Positions 28,561-31,498 of a stretch of DNA of 31,498 nt are shown here, one piece after another. This DNA is from Coptodactyla brooksi. Lineage: Eukaryota > Arthropoda > Insecta > Coleoptera > Scarabaeidae. Position 1 is the stretch's first letter. Every line of letters starts with the position of its first letter. Position numbers and translations under genes: made by a program. The notes under the pieces are model-generated. The model ran no database searches. It was not told the DNA's origin and worked only from the letters and a program-made list of their open reading frames with translations. The stretch lies in contig JAWQRM010000085.1 in assembly GCA_033557675.1 (NCBI GenBank), positions 1-31,498 on the forward strand, given 5' to 3'.

Positions 28561-30666
28561 TTTTATTTTATTCATTTACAAAATGTCACGAAAAGGCAGG
28601 TAATTAAAAAGAAAAATCTAGAATCATAGTGAAGACCAAATAAGAAGGTATTACATTAAAATGAATAATGAAAATAACTTTGAAAATGTCCATTTGATAC
28701 CAAATTACTCGGTAAATTAAATATTTACGGCAGCACAGGAAGACAGCTTCAAAAACATTTGGAGTATAGTGCTCCATTATTCTATAGATTAAGTACAAAA
28801 AATCCAGTTTAATAGCATATGAAATGGCGTTAAAAAGTTGTAGTAAAATGCCTGTGTCTTGGAGGCTGAATAAAATGGCAGGAAAAGATTGGCTAATACC
28901 ATTTCGCACAAAACATCCTGAGCTCAGTCTACGGAATCCAGAAGCACGCAGTTTAGCTCGTGCTACCGCTTTTAATATAACAAATATTACAACGTTTTAT
29001 GACAATTTAGAAAATATAATGAAAAGAACGTCCATTTTAGCCAACGGAACAAGAATTTTCAATCTTGACGAGACATCCTCGACAACTGTACAAAGGTCTG
29101 CAAAGGTATTAGCGCCAAGAGAACACAAATGTCTCGGTAAAGTTACAAGTGGAGAAAATGGGGCTCTTGTTAAAACATGTTGTATAATCCTCCTGTTTTG
29201 TTGTTAGTAAAAAAATTTTAAAATGCTCAAGGGCAAGGAGTCTCGGGTTGGTGTCAACTACAGGATGGATGAATTCGAAAATATTTCCCAAAGTAATGAA
29301 GCATTTTATAAAGAATACCAGTAGCTCACTTGAAAATCCAAACATCCTTATTATGGACAATCATGAGTCGCATTTGTTCATTGAAGCACTTGATAGCCAA
29401 GGCTTCAGGAGTTCATATAGTGACTCTCCACCCTCATACTTCTACTAAACTGCAGCCGTCAGATGTCGGAGTTGTTGGCCCCTTCAAATCGCATTACAAT
29501 GTCGTGATTGAATTTTGGATGCTTAGAAATCCCGGTGCACCAGTAACAATTTATGAAGTAGGAGAATTTGTAGAAACAGCTTTTTTAAAATCCGCGACAC
29601 CTATGAATATTACACAGGCATTTAAAAAGTGTGGCATTTAAGGCATTTTCCCATTTGACAGAGGGGTATTTTCAGAAACAGACTGTTTGCCAAGTACGGT
29701 TACTGATCGTCCCTTTCGAGAAGAGACGAGTGGGCATAAAACAAATAAACAAGATGGCGGCCAACCTAGACCATCCGGAATCAACGAAAATAATTCAATG
29801 GAAAATAATGAAGGAAACTCTCAAGAAAATTTGCTGGATCAGAACCGAAATATCGTAAAACAACCTATACCGACTCGTCAGAGATTCACCCAAAAGAGGT
29901 TTATATCACCCTTGGAAATCAAAGGACCCATAGAATAAGGGCCAAGAAAAAATAATAGGAAACCAAGAAAACTAGGACGTAGTGTGATCGCAACAGATAC
30001 AGCAGAAAAGATGGTAATTATAATGAAAAACATCCCAAAAAGAAAAGTTAATATCAAGAAAAAAAAAAGATAACTAAGAGAATCATCATATTTTGCACGA
30101 TTCTGATGCCGATAAAGATTGGTTAAAAGAAGTTGATAAAGAGAATGCTCAAGTTGTCATTGTAATCGAAAATGATATCAAGACTCCCTTACCTCGACCA
30201 TCGAAAGAAAGTGAACTTATTTTAGTTGAATTTGCTACCAAGAAAGAAAAGGTTTACTATGTTGGAAAAGTGATAGAAAACAGAAATGATAATCTTGGGT
30301 ATTTCGTGAGTTTCTTAAGATTAGAAGCAAATCGTAGAGACCAATTTTATTTACCACATGTTCCTGACTAGTTTTACGTGCGAGAGGACGACATAAAGAT
30401 GATTCTACCAAAACCTGGTTTAAGAGGTAGCACCATAAAGCAGCAACCGTGCTATCATTTTTGTATCAAGCTACCACTTTAAATGTCTTCTAATGTTTTT
30501 CTTTCTAATGTTTTAAAGTGCAATAAATAAATCTTGTATGTTACTGTACTGCACACCTGTCTTAGTTTTATGTTAAATGCCATTTCCTACAAACTAACTT
30601 TCCCCGAGCCATTGTGCACTGAGGGCTGAGACATTGTAGCCCACCTTGTAGTACACAGTGAATCAT
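28539..30666 (+). mobile_element. pogo/Tigger element with terminal inverted repeats
   Basis: The left end ATGATCCACTATGTACT.CA (28539-28558) pairs with the right end TG.AGTACACAGTGAATCAT (30647-30666), about 17 of 20 positions. A target duplication is not clear. Total about 2.1 kb. A pogo/Tigger transposase fills the interior in the same orientation. Confidence 0.7.
28570..30370 (+). pseudogene. Tigger-type transposase, nearly full length but frameshifted
   Basis: A possible start near 28582 (MSRKGR) leads into a damaged N-terminal DNA-binding region. From 28824 the CENP-B-type part reads KMAGKDWLIPFRTKHPELSL then NPEARSLARATAFN. The first catalytic Asp is in RIFNLDET (codon near 29067), followed by GKVTSGENGALV. 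After a frameshift: GWMNSKIFPKVMKHF, then LIMDNHESH (second Asp, near 29356). Another shift leads to HPHTSTKLQPSDVGVVGPFK (third Asp, near 29462), WMLRNPGAPVTIYEV and TPMNITQAFKKCGI. The tail (29640-29936) has TVTDRPFREE and FISPLEIKGPIE, and 30093-30370 is the typical ending ELILVEFATKKEKVYYVGKV, then QFYLPHVPD. All three Asp are still encoded, but several frameshifts prevent a functional product. Confidence 0.85.
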
Positions 30667-30669
30667 TCC

Positions 30670-31100
30670 CCTACAAATAAAAAAATGTCATATCGTCAAT
30701 ATAACTATAGCTAATTGCAGAAAAATCAGAACATAATAAAGCTAGAACAAATATAGTACATAAGAATATAGATTTCGTCATTCTACAACCGTACGTTTTA
30801 AGAATCTAACCAAAAGAAAAAAATGTGATCCACTGTTGACCACTTACTCCTATTGGTATTATACAAAAAAAACTGTCTCTCTTTATAGGTAGGTTGGTTG
30901 CCTGGAGTTAGTCATTCAGTTCTTTGTCGCAGAACACAGTGGACGAAATCTAAAGACACCGGTATGTTAAACTATATTGAAAAAGTGTGCAATCTTAGTT
31001 TGTCATATTTCTCATTCATTGAAATAAACAGTTTTTCAACTTGGCTGGGTAGAAAATGCTCTTTAATCAATCGAGAAATGCAAGTTAGTCAAATTCGAAT
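30670..31100. other. unassigned stretch
   Basis: No motif was recognised. The open frame 30898-31104 ends just as the piggyBac-like sequence begins in another frame; its 3' end may be the decayed N-terminal leader of that element. Confidence 0.4.
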
Positions 31101-31103
31101 TTA

Positions 31104-31498
31104 GAGAGTTTCGATTCGGATGAAGGGTTTCCAGTGTTGTCCTGGTTGAAGAACAATTTCAAGCCCATAGTACATGCACTCAACGATCAAAATTCTGGAG
31201 TGAAAGGAAATTTAACTCCGAAGTCCACACCTTTAGATGCTTTCCAACTTTTCCTTTGAGAAGAGTCCCATATTACGCAGCAGACAAACAATTGCTTTAA
31301 ATTTATGTTTGAAAATAGTACACCTAAAAGGCATTCTCGTATTCATTCTTGGACACATCAATATGTGAGATGTATTGATTTTTGGCCATCATAATGTTAA
31401 TGCCGCGGGTGAAGAAATTGACGCTCGAATATTGGTCGATGGATCGGATGATAAAAACTAACACCTTCGAAAAATTATAGGACAAGACAGATACATGG
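31104..31498 (+). pseudogene. third piggyBac-like (PGBD) transposase fragment, runs off window
   Basis: It opens with ESFDSDEGFPVLSWLKNNFK then PIVHALNDQNSGVKGNLTPK, followed by STPLDAFQLFL, the PGBD domain entry. A stop (TGA at 31258-31260) and a frameshift follow. NNCFKFMFENSTPKRHSRIH is then in frame, another shift gives DTSICEMY, and LTLEYWSMDRMIKTNTF with GQDRYM reaches the window end. The lineage differs from copies 1 and 2: it has the STPLDAF block, which they lack, and a different N-terminus. The catalytic Asp residues would lie beyond the window. Confidence 0.75.

Overview
The window looks like AT-rich intergenic DNA from an arthropod, most likely an insect. The evidence is the set of transposon families: an irritans-like mariner end, DUF4817/rosa-type and Tc1-type transposases, two arrangements of pogo/Tigger, three piggyBac relatives, an APE-type LINE, and short introns with GT..AG borders. 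I found no convincing host protein-coding exon, rRNA, tRNA or CRISPR array. Species cannot be named from this sequence. All identifications come from reading motifs by eye, with no database search.

Layout. Bases 1-148 are the 3' end of a mariner: transposase C-terminus, stop, terminal inverted repeat (TIR) and TA. Bases 1794-2600 are a heavily decayed Tc1/mariner-superfamily (IS630, PPHHCEL type) transposase, and a better preserved relative with a 59-bp intron lies at 24520-25449. Bases 4031-5630 form a complete 1.6-kb element with very long TIRs, flanking TA and a broken DUF4817/DD41D-type transposase. Bases 5940-7745 are a GC-richer LINE fossil (endonuclease start and C-terminal end, no reverse transcriptase core) abutting an antisense Tc1 transposase end (7746-8105). 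The piggyBac pieces are at 10669-11935 (TTAA and left end visible), 17553-18422 (right end and TTAA visible) and 31104 to the window end. Antisense DUF4817-type transposase ends lie at 12366-12670 and 13622-14137, and a matching N-terminal scrap is at 25854-25960. pogo/Tigger elements lie at 14184-15545 (minus, with the second catalytic Asp changed to Val) and 28539-30666 (plus, with TIRs). The 6 kb from 18430 to 24480 and the stretch 25960-28480 are mostly unassignable AT-rich DNA with a few striking palindromes.

The least expected signal is a dispersed family of about 140 bp, with copies near 3841, 12181 and 15661 and a possible relative near 616. It contains a hammerhead-ribozyme-like core: CTGATGA, a hairpin, GAAAC, a tetraloop, then GTC, with partial stem I pairing. 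Such cores are known from Penelope-like retroelements, but no Penelope reverse transcriptase is present here. One copy is preceded by an inverted arm identical over 17 nt to the start of another copy, which suggests head-to-head termini. A second recurring signal is a TGTCA-n-TGACA-type palindrome seen five times, three of them 17-53 bp upstream of transposon start codons.

The genes do not form an operon or pathway. This is layered transposon wreckage in which every transposase with enough sequence to judge is disrupted or truncated.
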